In this document: in pieces, positions 49,606-59,728 of the stretch | Layout: each line of letters opens with the position of its first letter | Position numbering within the stretch: the first letter of the stretch is position 1 | Assembly: GCF_000521785.1 (NCBI RefSeq) | Contig: NZ_JALZ01000012.1 | Span: 44,277-108,276 of the forward strand | Direction: 5' to 3' | DNA length: 64,000 nt | Source of the DNA: Roseivivax halodurans JCM 10272 | Lineage (GTDB): Bacteria > Pseudomonadota > Alphaproteobacteria > Rhodobacterales > Rhodobacteraceae | The notes under the pieces: generated by a model | What the model saw: the letters and a program-made list of their open reading frames with translations, nothing else | Databases searched by the model: none | What the model was told of the DNA's origin: nothing | Translations under genes and position numbers: made by a program

Positions 49606-50669
49606 GCGCCGCCATGACACCTTCTTCAAAGGCCCTCGTCCCCTTCGTGTCGGTCGAGAACATGATGCGCCTCGTGCACCATCTCGGCATCGAGACCGTC
49701 TTGCGCGACCTAGCGGACCATATCGAGGAAGACTTCCGCCGGTGGGAGCTTTTCGACAAGACGCCCCGCGTCGCGTCCCATTCGCCCGGCGGCGTGATCG
49801 AGCTGATGCCGACTTCGGACGGCGCTCTCTACGGCTTCAAATACGTGAACGGCCATCCACGGAACACGCGATCCGGCCTACAGACCGTCACCGCCTTCGG
49901 CCTGCTCGCCGATGTCGCGACGGGCTATCCGGTGCTGCTCACCGAAATGACGCTGCTGACCGCTCTCCGCACCGCCGCGATGTCGGCGCTGGCGGCGAAG
50001 CATCTCGCGCCTCGCGGCGCCCACGTGATGGCGATGATCGGCAACGGCGCGCAGGCGGAATTCCAGAGCCGCGCCATGCAGGCCATCGTCGGCATCGACA
50101 CCGTGCGCCTCTACGATATCGACCCCGTCGCGACCGAGAAATGCGTGCGGAACCTCGCGGGCAGCGGCCTTTGCGTCGTCCGATGCGGCAGCCCCGAGGA
50201 GGCGGTGGAAGGCGCGCATATCGTGACCACATGCACCGCCGACAAGCAATACGCAACGATCCTGTCGGACAACATGGTCGGCTCGGGCGTGCACATCAAC
50301 GCAATCGGCGGCGACTGCCCCGGCAAGACCGAGCTCGCGCCGGCGATCCTGAAGCGCTCGTCGATCTTCGTCGAGTATCCCGAGCAGACCCGCATCGAGG
50401 GCGAGATCCAGCAGCTCGAACCCGATCACCCGGTGACCGAGCTTTGGGAGGTAATTTCGGGAAAGGCCCGCGGTCGGCAGACGCCATCCGAGATCACCCT
50501 CTTCGACAGCGTCGGCTTCGCGATCGAGGATTTCTCCGCACTGCGGTTCGTGAAGGCGGCAATCCAAGGCACGCCATTCAGCGAGGATCTCGACCTTCTC
50601 GCCGATCCCGACGATCCGCGCGACCTCTATGGCATGCTCCAGCGCAGCGCCGCGGTGTCTGAGGCATGA
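49602..50669 (+). CDS. ocd: Ornithine cyclodeaminase
   Basis: A 355-residue NAD-dependent enzyme of the ornithine cyclodeaminase/mu-crystallin family, converting ornithine to proline and ammonia. Starts: GTG 49602 overlaps rocF; ATG 49614 is an alternative. Motifs: FKYVNGHPRNTRSGLQTVTA, TLLTALRTAAMSALAAKHLA, the Rossmann MAMIGNGAQAEFQSRAMQAI and HINAIGGDCPGKTELAP. With arginase it forms a short route arginine to ornithine to proline. The length and the GHP-N motif fit the true cyclodeaminases. Confidence 0.93.
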   Translation: MSAAMTPSSKALVPFVSVENMMRLVHHLGIETVLRDLADHIEEDFRRWELFDKTPRVASHSPGGVIELMPTSDGALYGFKYVNGHPRNTRSGLQTVTAFGLLADVATGYPVLLTEMTLLTALRTAAMSALAAKHLAPRGAHVMAMIGNGAQAEFQSRAMQAIVGIDTVRLYDIDPVATEKCVRNLAGSGLCVVRCGSPEEAVEGAHIVTTCTADKQYATILSDNMVGSGVHINAIGGDCPGKTELAPAILKRSSIFVEYPEQTRIEGEIQQLEPDHPVTELWEVISGKARGRQTPSEITLFDSVGFAIEDFSALRFVKAAIQGTPFSEDLDLLADPDDPRDLYGMLQRSAAVSEA

Positions 50670-51085
50670 TCCGCGGCGTGGCCCCGGCGGGGCAGAGCCG
50701 ACATCTCGCGCTGCGGCTCCTGCCTGGCGAGGACCTGCGCGAAGCGGTGGAGGAAGCCTTTTCGGCAGAGCCGGAGACCGCGGGCTTCGTGGCCGCCGCC
50801 ATCGGCTCGCTCTCCGCCGCCAGGATCCGCCCTGCCGGCCGCAACGACGCCCTGATGCTCGCAGAACCGCTCGAGATCGTCTCGCTCTCGGGCACGCTCT
50901 CCCCGGACGGGGCGCATCTTCACATCGCGGTCGCGGATGCGCGCGGCACCATGACCGGCGGCCACCTCCTGCCCGGTTGCGCCATCCGCACCACGGCGGA
51001 GATCGTGATCGCGCTTCTTACGGACCTGCGCTTCTCCCGCCCGCAAGATCCCGCGACCGGGTACAACGAACTCGTCATCGACTGA
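50666..51085 (+). CDS. PPC/DUF296 domain protein
   Basis: A 139-residue single-domain protein. It has the DUF296 (PPC) pattern: HLALRLLPGEDLREAVEEAF, GFVAAAIGSLSAARIR, SLSGTLSPDGAHLHIAVADA (the H-x-H putative metal or ligand site) and TGGHLLPGCAIRTTAEIVI. In plants this domain is joined to AT-hooks, but here there is no DNA-binding arm. It overlaps ocd by 4 bp, so its role is tied to the arginine/ornithine genes. No function is known. Confidence 0.85.
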   Translation: MIRGVAPAGQSRHLALRLLPGEDLREAVEEAFSAEPETAGFVAAAIGSLSAARIRPAGRNDALMLAEPLEIVSLSGTLSPDGAHLHIAVADARGTMTGGHLLPGCAIRTTAEIVIALLTDLRFSRPQDPATGYNELVID

Positions 51086-51121
51086 AGCGGCCCTTCTTCT
51101 TGGCATAAATATTCCGGGGGT

Positions 51122-51167
51122 CCGGGGGCAGCGCCCCCGGCCGGGGGTTTGGGGGCCTGCCCCCAAA
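51122..51167. terminator. Tandem GC hairpins between convergent genes
   Basis: Two adjacent strong stems, CCGGGGGC/GCCCCCGG (51122-51140) and TTTGGGGG/CCCCCAAA (51148-51167), lie in the gap between the convergent PPC and mfd genes. The second stem places A/T runs on both sides, so it can act as terminator in both directions. This arrangement is typical of convergent intergenic gaps in this group. Confidence 0.65.
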
Positions 51168-51200
51168 TATCGAACGCGCGCGCCAGCGCGCTCCGCCGGA

Positions 51201-54200
51201 TCAGGCCTCCGCCTTGGCCTTCTTCGCCTTCTCGTGCTCCTTCACCTTCGCGGCGAGGTCGCGGGCGATGGCGAAGGCGCCCTGGATCTTGTCCTTGTCC
51301 CGGGACCAGTCTCGGCGGATGACGATCTTGTTGTCCTTGACCTTGGCGAGCCCGTCCTGCGCGCGGATGAACTCGACGAGACCCTCGGGCGCGGCGAACT
51401 TGTCGTTGTGGAACTGGATCGTCGCCCCCTTGGGGCCGCCGTCGAGCTTCGCGATCCCGGCGCGCTTGCACATGGCCTTGATGCGCACGACGAGAAGCAG
51501 CGTGTTCACCTCGCGCGGCAGCTTGCCGAAGCGGTCGATGAGTTCCGCCGCAAAACCCTCGAGCTCCACCTTCGTCGACAGCTCCGACAGGCGCCGGTAG
51601 AGCCCCAGCCGCACGTCGAGGTCGGGCACGTAATCCTCGGGGATCAGCACCGGCACGCCGAGATTGATATTCGGCGACCATTGCTCGTCGAGGTCCTGGA
51701 TGCCCTCGGCCTCGCCGGAGCGGATCTTGGCGATCGCCTCCTCGAGCATCGACTGGTAAAGCTCGTAGCCGATCTCGTTCATCTGGCCCGATTGCTCCTC
51801 CCCGAGGAGGTTGCCCGCGCCGCGGATGTCCAGGTCCTGACTCGCAAGCGTGAAGCCTGCCCCGAGCGTGTCGAGCGAGCCCAGCACTCGCAGTCGCTTT
51901 TCCGCGGTTGCGGTCAGCTTCGCCCGCGGCTTGGTGGTCAGATAGGCATAAGCCCGCGCTTTGGACCGGCCGACCCGGCCGCGGATCTGGTAGAGTTGTG
52001 AGAGCCCGAACATGTCTGCACGGTGCACGACCATCGTGTTGGCCGTCGGGATGTCGAGGCCGGACTCGACGATCGTCGTCGCCAGAAGCACGTCGTATTT
52101 GCCGTCGTAGAAGGCGTTCATCCGGTCGTCGAGATCACCCGCCGCAAGCTGGCCGTGCGCGACGACGTAAGTGAGCTCCGGCAGCTGCTCCTTCAGGAAC
52201 TCTTCCAGCTCGGCGATGTCGGCAACCCGCGGGCAGACATAGAAGCTCTGCCCGCCACGGTAATGCTCGCGCAGGAGCGCCTCGCGGATGGTGACGGGGT
52301 CGAATTCCGAGACGTAGGTGCGGATCGACAGGCGGTCGACGGGCGGCGTGCCGATAATCGACAGGTCCCGGACCCCCGTCAGCGACATCTGCAGCGTGCG
52401 CGGGATCGGCGTCGCCGTCAGCGTCAGGACGTGCACGTCCGAGCGCAGCGCCTTCAGCCGCTCCTTGTGGGTCACGCCGAAATGCTGCTCCTCGTCGACG
52501 ATCAGGAGGCCCAGCCGCTCGAAGCGCACGTTTTTCGACAGCAGCGCATGGGTGCCGACGACGATGTCGGCTGTCCCCTTCGAGATCTCCTCGCGAGTGC
52601 GCTGCGCCTCCTTCGCGCCGATGAAGCGCGACAGACCCCGCACCTCGAGCGGGAAGCCGCGGAACCGGTCCTGAAAACTCTTAAGGTGCTGCCGGGCCAG
52701 GAGCGTCGTCGGCGAGATCGCCGCGACCTGCATGCCGGACATGGCGGCCACGAAGGCGGCGCGCATCGCCACCTCGGTCTTGCCGAAGCCGACGTCACCG
52801 CAGATGAGACGGTCCATCGGGTGGCCCGATTGCAGGTCGGCCATCACGTCCTCGATGGCGCGGAGCTGATCGTCGGTCTCCTCGTAGGGAAACCGTGCCG
52901 AGAACGCCTCCCACGCATGGTGCGGCGGCTCCATCACCGGCGCCTTGCGCAGCGCCCGCTCGGCCGCGACGCGGATGAGCTTGTCGGCCATCTCGCGGAT
53001 GCGCTCCTTCATCCGCGCCTTCTTGGCCTGCCACGCGCCGCCGCCGAGCTTGTCGAGAAGACCTTCCTCGTGACCGTATTTCGACAAGAGTTCGATATTC
53101 TCGACCGGCATGTAGAGCCGCGACTCTTCTGCGTATTCGAGCAGAAGACACTCGTGTGCGGCACCGGCTGCCTGAATGACCTCCAGCCCCCTGAACCGGC
53201 CTATGCCGTGATCGACGTGAACCACCAGATCGTTGGGGCTCAGCGCCTGAACTTCGGTCAGGAAGTTCTCGGCTTTCTTTCTCTTTTTTGGCTGACGGAT
53301 GAGCCGGTCGCCGAGCACGTCCTGTTCGGAGATGACTGTCAGCCGCTCCTTGCCGCAACGTCCCTCGAAGCCGTGCTCGAGGGCCCAGACCGCTAGGTGC
53401 AACCCGCGCTTGCCGATCCGCGTGCCGTCGGAGATCGGGATCGCCTCGGAGAGCCCCTCATCCTCGATGAGGCCCTCAAGACGCTCACGTGCGCCCTCGG
53501 AATAAGAAGCGACGACCACGGGACCCGCTTGAAGCTTTGCCCGAATGTGATCAACGAGAGCGCTGAAAAGGTTCACGTTTTCCTGCTGGCGCTCGAGACT
53601 GAAATCCTTCCCGATGCGGCCCTCGGCATCGACCACGCCCGGTCCGGACGCCTGCGCGAGCGGATGGAACCGCACGACGCGGCGGCCTTTCATGGTCTCG
53701 TCCCAGGCCGCCTCGTCGAGATAGAGCTGGCCCGGGGGCGTCGGCTTGTAGACCGTGTCGACCTTGCGGTCCTTCGACGCGGCAAGGCGGGTTTCGTACT
53801 GGTCGACGATCGTGTCCCATCGGGCAATGTGCTGCGGCTTCGTCTGGTCGTCGCAGGTCACCGTCGCCGAGGGCGCGTAGTCGAAGAGCGTCTCCAGCTT
53901 CTCGTGGAAGAAGGGCAGCCAGTGCTCCATGCCCTGATGTTTGCGGCCCGCGCTGACCGCCTCGTAGAGCGGATCGTCCGAGCCCGCGGCGCCGAACTCG
54001 ATCCGGTAGTTCTGGCGGAAGCGACGGATCGCCTCCTCGTCGAGGATCACCTCCGACACCGGCGCCAGCTCTACGCGGTCGAGCTTGTCGGTCGTGCGCT
54101 GCGAGGCCGGATCGAAGCGCCGCGCGCCGTCGAGCGTGTCACCGAAGAGGTCGAGCCGCACCGGACCGCCGTCGCCCGGCGGATAGACGTCGATGATGCC

Positions 54201-54683
54201 GCCGCGGATTGCGTAATCGCCCGGCTCCATGACCGTCGGGGCCTGGCTGAAGCCCATCCGCGCCAGGAAGTTGCGCAGAGCGTGCTCGTCGATCCGGCGG
54301 CCGACATCGGCGACGAACGCCGCCTCGCGCAGCACCTCCCGCGGCGGGATGCGCTGGGTTGCGGCGTTGAGCGTCGTGAGCAGGATGAATTTATCGGGCA
54401 TCCCGTGGGTCAGCGCGGCAAGCGTCGCCATGCGCGCAGCCGCGATGTCGGGATTCGGCGAGACGCGATCGTAGGGCAGGCAGTCCCAGCCCGGGAAGAC
54501 GAAGACCGGCATCCCGGGCGCGAAGAACCGCAGCGCATCGCGCATCTGCGCGAGCCGCTTGTCGTCGCGCGCGACGTGGATGACAGGGCCGTTCTGCGCC
54601 TCTGCGAGGACCAGCGTCGCGTCGTAACCTTCGGGCGCACCGCCCTTGGTCACGTGGGTTTTGGGGAGTTTATCGGCAGCCAT
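51201..54683 (-). CDS. mfd: Transcription-repair coupling factor
   Basis: A protein of about 1160 residues starting MAADKLPKTHVTKGGAPEGY (ATG 54683; an upstream TTG is less likely). The N-terminal UvrB-like module (FPGWDCLPYDRVSPNPDIAA, GGIIDVYPPGDGGPVRLDLFG) is followed by the RNA polymerase-interaction domain (DLVVHVDHGIGRFRGLE). Near residues 630-900 lies the RecG-like translocase with LICGDVGFGKTEVAMRAAFV, LLIVDEEQHFGVTHKE, LTLTATPIPRTLQMSLTG and QIRGRVGRSKARAYAYL. The C-terminal domain ends LAAKVKEHEKAKKAKAEA. It removes stalled RNA polymerase at lesions and recruits UvrA. No anomaly was seen. Confidence 0.97.
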   Translation of the reverse strand: MAADKLPKTHVTKGGAPEGYDATLVLAEAQNGPVIHVARDDKRLAQMRDALRFFAPGMPVFVFPGWDCLPYDRVSPNPDIAAARMATLAALTHGMPDKFILLTTLNAATQRIPPREVLREAAFVADVGRRIDEHALRNFLARMGFSQAPTVMEPGDYAIRGGIIDVYPPGDGGPVRLDLFGDTLDGARRFDPASQRTTDKLDRVELAPVSEVILDEEAIRRFRQNYRIEFGAAGSDDPLYEAVSAGRKHQGMEHWLPFFHEKLETLFDYAPSATVTCDDQTKPQHIARWDTIVDQYETRLAASKDRKVDTVYKPTPPGQLYLDEAAWDETMKGRRVVRFHPLAQASGPGVVDAEGRIGKDFSLERQQENVNLFSALVDHIRAKLQAGPVVVASYSEGARERLEGLIEDEGLSEAIPISDGTRIGKRGLHLAVWALEHGFEGRCGKERLTVISEQDVLGDRLIRQPKKRKKAENFLTEVQALSPNDLVVHVDHGIGRFRGLEVIQAAGAAHECLLLEYAEESRLYMPVENIELLSKYGHEEGLLDKLGGGAWQAKKARMKERIREMADKLIRVAAERALRKAPVMEPPHHAWEAFSARFPYEETDDQLRAIEDVMADLQSGHPMDRLICGDVGFGKTEVAMRAAFVAAMSGMQVAAISPTTLLARQHLKSFQDRFRGFPLEVRGLSRFIGAKEAQRTREEISKGTADIVVGTHALLSKNVRFERLGLLIVDEEQHFGVTHKERLKALRSDVHVLTLTATPIPRTLQMSLTGVRDLSIIGTPPVDRLSIRTYVSEFDPVTIREALLREHYRGGQSFYVCPRVADIAELEEFLKEQLPELTYVVAHGQLAAGDLDDRMNAFYDGKYDVLLATTIVESGLDIPTANTMVVHRADMFGLSQLYQIRGRVGRSKARAYAYLTTKPRAKLTATAEKRLRVLGSLDTLGAGFTLASQDLDIRGAGNLLGEEQSGQMNEIGYELYQSMLEEAIAKIRSGEAEGIQDLDEQWSPNINLGVPVLIPEDYVPDLDVRLGLYRRLSELSTKVELEGFAAELIDRFGKLPREVNTLLLVVRIKAMCKRAGIAKLDGGPKGATIQFHNDKFAAPEGLVEFIRAQDGLAKVKDNKIVIRRDWSRDKDKIQGAFAIARDLAAKVKEHEKAKKAKAEA

Positions 54684-54717
54684 GGCCCGCGTCAAATGGG
54701 CCAGAGGTGGGTCATCG

Positions 54718-55245
54718 TCAACTGCCGAACGGACCGAGGACGAAGTTCATGTACATCCCCCACAGCGTCGTGACGAGCACCGACACCATGCCGATGCCCT
54801 GGATGACCATCCGGTGGCGGGTGAACGTCCCGCGCAGCTCCGGCCCGGCGATCCCTCTTGCACGGATCCGCCTTGCGGTTCGCACCGAGAGAAGACCGAT
54901 CAGCGCCATGGGCAGGCCAAGCAGGAAAACCGCCTGCGCGATCTCGACGCCGAACCCGAAACCGAGCACCCCGAGCATCGTGAGCAGGAACGACCCTCCG
55001 GCGGCAAGGAGGAGCCCAGCCTCCTCGGCGATCTGCAGGATGCGCGTCACGTTGATCCGGGCGAGATCCTCGAAATCTTTCTGCGCCGCGCCTCCGAGGC
55101 GCCCGGCGCGGCTGACCATGTCGTAGGGAACGCCGAGGATCCAGTGACTGGCTGTCGACCACATGACCGCGAGCGCGATCCAGAACCACAGGTTCGAGAA
55201 AGAGCGCATGTCGATCACTTCGAAGACCTTAGCGTAAACGTCCAA
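54718..55245 (-). CDS. Membrane protein, 'component of SufBCD complex'-type
   Basis: A protein of about 175 residues, start taken as TTG 55245 (MDVYAKVFEVIDMRSFSNLW) because related Rhodobacteraceae proteins begin in the same way and an AGGGGG ribosome binding site is in place; ATG 55209 is an alternative. It has about four hydrophobic segments (WFWIALAVMWSTASHWIL, LAAGGSFLLTMLGVLGFGFG, AVFLLGLPMALIGLLSV and VTTLWGMYMNFVLGPF). Annotated relatives are called SufBCD component without experimental support that I know of. It is separated by about 34 bp from mfd in the same orientation. Confidence 0.75.
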   Translation of the reverse strand: MDVYAKVFEVIDMRSFSNLWFWIALAVMWSTASHWILGVPYDMVSRAGRLGGAAQKDFEDLARINVTRILQIAEEAGLLLAAGGSFLLTMLGVLGFGFGVEIAQAVFLLGLPMALIGLLSVRTARRIRARGIAGPELRGTFTRHRMVIQGIGMVSVLVTTLWGMYMNFVLGPFGS

Positions 55246-55373
55246 GCGCCGCCCCCTCGTTCTCACCCGAAAAGCGTTTGAGTTCCCCCGGTTGCGGTAG
55301 CGCAAGTGCAGGAACGACCCGTGTCGGCGGAGAATTGGCCGACCACACGCTCAATGACAAGGAAGGAGACGAC

Positions 55374-56321
55374 ATGCCTCTCGAGTTTGCGGCCCGCCGG
55401 GACACTCAGGGCACGGTCGAGGACCTGTATCCCACCCGCCATCCGGACCGCGAGACCTGGCTCGACCGCGTCGACCCCGTGGTCTGGTCCGAGGACCATT
55501 CCGGCGCGCCGATCGGCCGCGAGGCGATCGAGGACTTCGAGCGCGATGGCTTCCTGGTGCTGAGGGATCTCTTTTCGCCCGAGGAAGTGTCTGGTCTCGT
55601 CGAGCGCGCCGCGCAGCTGCGTGCGAGCGGTAGGGATCTGGCCGGCGAGGACGTCGTCATGGAACCCGGATCGGACGAGGTGCGCACGATCTTCCGGCTG
55701 GACGAACAGGACGAGATGATGGATGCGCTGGCGCGGGACCAGCGGGTCGCGGGCACCGTGTCTCACCTTCTCGATGACGACGTCTACCTCCACCAGTCGC
55801 GTCTCAACTACAAGCCGGGCTTCACCGGCAAGGAATTCTACTGGCATTCGGACTTCGAGACCTGGCACGCGGAGGACGGCATGCCCCGGATGCGGGCCAT
55901 TTCCGCCTCGCTCCTGCTGACCGACAACCGGGCTCATAACGGTGCGCTGATGCTGATGCCGGGCTCGCAGAACGTCTTTGTTTCCTGCCAAGGCGAGACG
56001 CCCGACGCCAACCACGAAAGCTCGCTGCAGAAGCAGGAGGTCGGCACGCCCTCGCAGAAGAGCCTCGCCGATCTCGCCGCGATGCACGGGATCACCGATG
56101 CCGAGGGCCCGGCGGGCACACTGGTGCTCTTCGACTGCAACACGATTCACGGATCGAACGGGAACATCACGCCCGATCCGCGGTCGAACGCGTTCTTTGT
56201 CTTCAACGCGGTGTCCAACGCGATGGTCGAGCCCTTCGCGGCCAGCGGCGCGCGGCCCGATTTTCTGGCCGATCGCGGCGCACCGGAAGCGCTCTCGCTA
56301 CGCTCGGGCTCCCTCGTCTGA
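55374..56321 (+). CDS. ectD: Ectoine hydroxylase
   Basis: A 315-residue Fe(II)/2-oxoglutarate dioxygenase of the phytanoyl-CoA hydroxylase fold that converts ectoine to 5-hydroxyectoine. Start ATG 55374 behind AAGGAAGGAG. The EctD signature block (YLHQSRLNYKPGFTGKEFYW continuing HSDFETWHAEDG) contains the H-x-D iron ligands; the distal His is in FDCNTIHGSN, and the 2OG-binding Arg in DPRSNAFFVFN. The N-terminal DLYPTR motif is also typical. No ectABC genes lie next to it, so ectoine must be made elsewhere or imported. It supports a halophilic lifestyle. Confidence 0.93.
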   Translation: MPLEFAARRDTQGTVEDLYPTRHPDRETWLDRVDPVVWSEDHSGAPIGREAIEDFERDGFLVLRDLFSPEEVSGLVERAAQLRASGRDLAGEDVVMEPGSDEVRTIFRLDEQDEMMDALARDQRVAGTVSHLLDDDVYLHQSRLNYKPGFTGKEFYWHSDFETWHAEDGMPRMRAISASLLLTDNRAHNGALMLMPGSQNVFVSCQGETPDANHESSLQKQEVGTPSQKSLADLAAMHGITDAEGPAGTLVLFDCNTIHGSNGNITPDPRSNAFFVFNAVSNAMVEPFAASGARPDFLADRGAPEALSLRSGSLV

Positions 56322-56332
56322 TGAGCGCCTGA

Positions 56333-57409
<1,077 letters not shown>

Positions 57410-57529
57410 CGGGTATACGCCCATTCCGGCCCATCATTGGTGACTTTCCGCCGGTCTTGGGGTAGCTTTCGGAGCAACCGGCAGGGAAATAGCCGGACCA
57501 CGCAGTTCAGGCAGAAAAAGAGCAGTTCA

Positions 57530-58087
57530 ATGACAGATTTCTCTCGGCGCGGGATCCTTCTCGCGGGTGGGTCGGCCGCATTCCTCGCCGCATGCAACAA
57601 CAGCGTGGGAAGCCAGGGTCCGGCGCGCATCGACGCGCGGGTCGACGCAACGCTCCGCGCCCTCTACAGCCAGTATCCCGGCACACAGCAATTGCGCGAC
57701 AAGTCTGCGGGCATTCTCGTGATGCCTCTGGTGACCGAAGCGGGGCTCGGCCTCGGCGGCGCCTACGGACGTGGCGCGCTGCAGGTGAACGGAGCGACGG
57801 TCGACTATTATTCGACGACGCGCGCTTCGGCCGGGCTTCAGATCGGCGCGCAGCAATACGCGCATGTCCTCTTCTTCATGACCGAGGACGCGCTCATGAC
57901 CTTCCGCCGCTCTCCGGGATGGACCGCCGGCGCCAATGTCGAATACGCGATCCCCGAAGGCGGCGAGACCCTCGCGGCCGAGACGCTGACCTCGACCTCG
58001 CCGGTGATCGCGGTGATCTTCGCGCAATCCGGACTTCGGGCCGGCGCGACGATCGAGGGCACGAAGTACACCCGGATCATCCCCTGA
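57530..58087 (+). CDS. SYLF (Ysc84-like) lipid-binding lipoprotein
   Basis: A 185-residue protein starting MTDFSRRGILLAGGSAAFLA followed by ACNNSVG, a Tat-type signal (SRRGILL) joined to a lipobox (LAAC), so it is probably exported and lipid-anchored. The SYLF/Ysc84 domain covers the rest (KSAGILVMPLVTEAGLGLGG, GYGRGAL-like glycine-rich strand, STTRASAGLQIGAQQYAHVL and FFMTEDAL). Bacterial members bind phospholipid and are thought to act in envelope stability. It follows hemB after 120 bp. Confidence 0.85.
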   Translation: MTDFSRRGILLAGGSAAFLAACNNSVGSQGPARIDARVDATLRALYSQYPGTQQLRDKSAGILVMPLVTEAGLGLGGAYGRGALQVNGATVDYYSTTRASAGLQIGAQQYAHVLFFMTEDALMTFRRSPGWTAGANVEYAIPEGGETLAAETLTSTSPVIAVIFAQSGLRAGATIEGTKYTRIIP

Positions 58088-58096
58088 CCTCGGTGA

Positions 58097-58159
58097 GGGC
58101 GCCCGGCTGACCGACTTCGACCGCCTCCTGGCGGTCTAACGGAGCGGCTCCGGGCGCCC
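58097..58159. other. Structured intergenic segment (nested inverted repeats)
   Basis: An outer pair GGGCGCCCGG (58097-58106) and CCGGGCGCCC (58150-58159) encloses a second hairpin GACCGCC/GGCGGTC (58119-58136) with loop TCCT. The whole folds as a closed two-level stem-loop ten bases after the SYLF stop. It has no U-run. It may be an mRNA-stabilising 3' structure or a weak terminator. Confidence 0.5.
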
Positions 58160-58514
58160 GCAGAATGTTGCGCCTTCTGGATCCGGATCGTCGCTTCGGT
58201 TCGGTTGTGCGGATCGATCACGCGGCAGCCTGCTCTGGCGCTTCGCGACCGGCTCGCGGGTAGCATCTTCGTCCGCCATGCCGCGGGTCAGCCGTTCCGA
58301 GCTGCGCGTGCCTGCGAAGGTCGCGAGCCTTCCAATCCTCCAGGCTTTTCCGGATTCGGCACCGCTGGCAGAGACTTAGACCGAAAAGCAACCCTATCCG
58401 GGCGGATAGATCACACTCCCCCTGTCCTCTCTCCCTCTCCAATGGCGGGCCATACGACGCGAAGCACGCAAGTTACCGGTGGTACAACGCACCGACTTTT
58501 CGAGCCCCCGCCCC

Positions 58515-58721
58515 ATGATGCTCCTTGATCACCTCGCTTCCATCGCCGGTCCGCAGATGACCTATGGCCTCGACGCTTCGGCACCAGAGAGACGAAGAAC
58601 GTCCTTGGCTCCATCGTGCCCCCCCTTCGCCAAAGAACCGAGGAAATCGCTGTTCGCCCTTGATGGTGCCGATGCGATTGCCACGTTCGGCACCGAACCC
58701 GTCGGAGGCGTTGCTGCATGA
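58515..58721 (+). CDS. Small hypothetical frame overlapping the glycosyltransferase gene
   Basis: A 68-residue frame (MMLLDHLASIAGPQMTYGLD onward) ends with TGA that overlaps the start of the GT4 gene by 4 bases (ATGA), the arrangement of coupled genes elsewhere in this window. No domain is recognised and no strong ribosome binding site was seen. It may be a real small gene or chance. Confidence 0.35.
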   Translation: MMLLDHLASIAGPQMTYGLDASAPERRRTSLAPSCPPFAKEPRKSLFALDGADAIATFGTEPVGGVAA

Positions 58722-59728
58722 CCCGTATCGTCCATCTCGTCGACGACACCCCTCCGGAAAGCCTCGGCCGTTACCTCGATTTTCTCACCGGAAGTTCCGA
58801 GATGGGCTTCGGCCGCCACATGGTCGTTCCGGTCCTGAAGAACCGCGCGGGTGGTCTCTCCATCGAGGCGGACGTGATCGTGTCTCACCTACCGATCAGC
58901 TGGCGCGGAATGCCCGGGTTGATGTCGCTGCGAGCCCGACACACCGGAACCCCGATGGTCCATGTTGAGCATGAATATTGCGAAGGGTTCGCCGAGGCGA
59001 ATGTGGCGGGCAAGCGGCGCTTCAAGACCCTGCTCGCCTCGGCATATTCGATGTTCGACCGTGTCGTTGCGGTGAGCCCCTCGCAGGCCGCCTGGTTCCT
59101 TCGTCTGGGAGTGGTGTCGAAGGGCGAATTGACGGTGATCCCGCCCAGCGTCGATCTTGCCTCCTTCCGCGCCGTGCCCGCGCCTGGGGGGCCGGCAAGG
59201 GTCTTCGGGGCCATTGGGCCGTTCCAGACGCAGACTGGCTTCGACCTCCTTGTACGTGCCTTTCGCCGGGTCGAGGATCCCTCTCTCCGACTGCGCCTGA
59301 TCGGAGACGGTCCGGAGCGCGAGACGCTTGAAACATTTGCCAAAGGGGATCCCCGGATCGAAATTCGCCCGTTCGGGGCGAACCGCGCCGCCGCGCTGGC
59401 GGGCGTCGACGCGGTCGCCATGCCGTCACGCTGGGAGCCCTTCGGTCTCGGAGCGCTCGAGGCCCGAGCGGCTGGCCGCACGGTCATCGCCGCCCATGTC
59501 GACGGGCTCGCCGATCAGGCCTTCGAGGGCGTCCTGCCTGTACCGTCGCCGACCCCCGAGGCCTGGGCCGCCGCAATCCGGACCCTCGCGCGCCTCCCCT
59601 TCGATCAGGAACGCGCGCCCGGCCACGAGGCACGCACAGCGTCGAAATGGTCGGAGTTTCTCGCCATGATCCGTCGAGAGCAAGCCGCTCTCGGCACGGC
59701 TCCCCTCGATGAGCAAGGCTGCGCGTGA
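58718..59728 (+). CDS. Glycosyltransferase family 4
   Basis: A 336-residue GT-B glycosyltransferase. The C-terminal Rossmann domain shows the GT4 features RLRLIGDGPERETLETFA, EIRPFGANRAAALAGVDAVA and MPSRWEPFGLGALEARAAG with the E-x7-E motif (E in WEPFGLGALE). The N-terminal half contains HVEHEYCEGFAEAN and FDRVVAVSPSQAAWFLRLGV, typical acceptor-domain segments. It stands alone without polysaccharide genes, so donor and acceptor are unknown. Confidence 0.85.
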   Translation: MTRIVHLVDDTPPESLGRYLDFLTGSSEMGFGRHMVVPVLKNRAGGLSIEADVIVSHLPISWRGMPGLMSLRARHTGTPMVHVEHEYCEGFAEANVAGKRRFKTLLASAYSMFDRVVAVSPSQAAWFLRLGVVSKGELTVIPPSVDLASFRAVPAPGGPARVFGAIGPFQTQTGFDLLVRAFRRVEDPSLRLRLIGDGPERETLETFAKGDPRIEIRPFGANRAAALAGVDAVAMPSRWEPFGLGALEARAAGRTVIAAHVDGLADQAFEGVLPVPSPTPEAWAAAIRTLARLPFDQERAPGHEARTASKWSEFLAMIRREQAALGTAPLDEQGCA

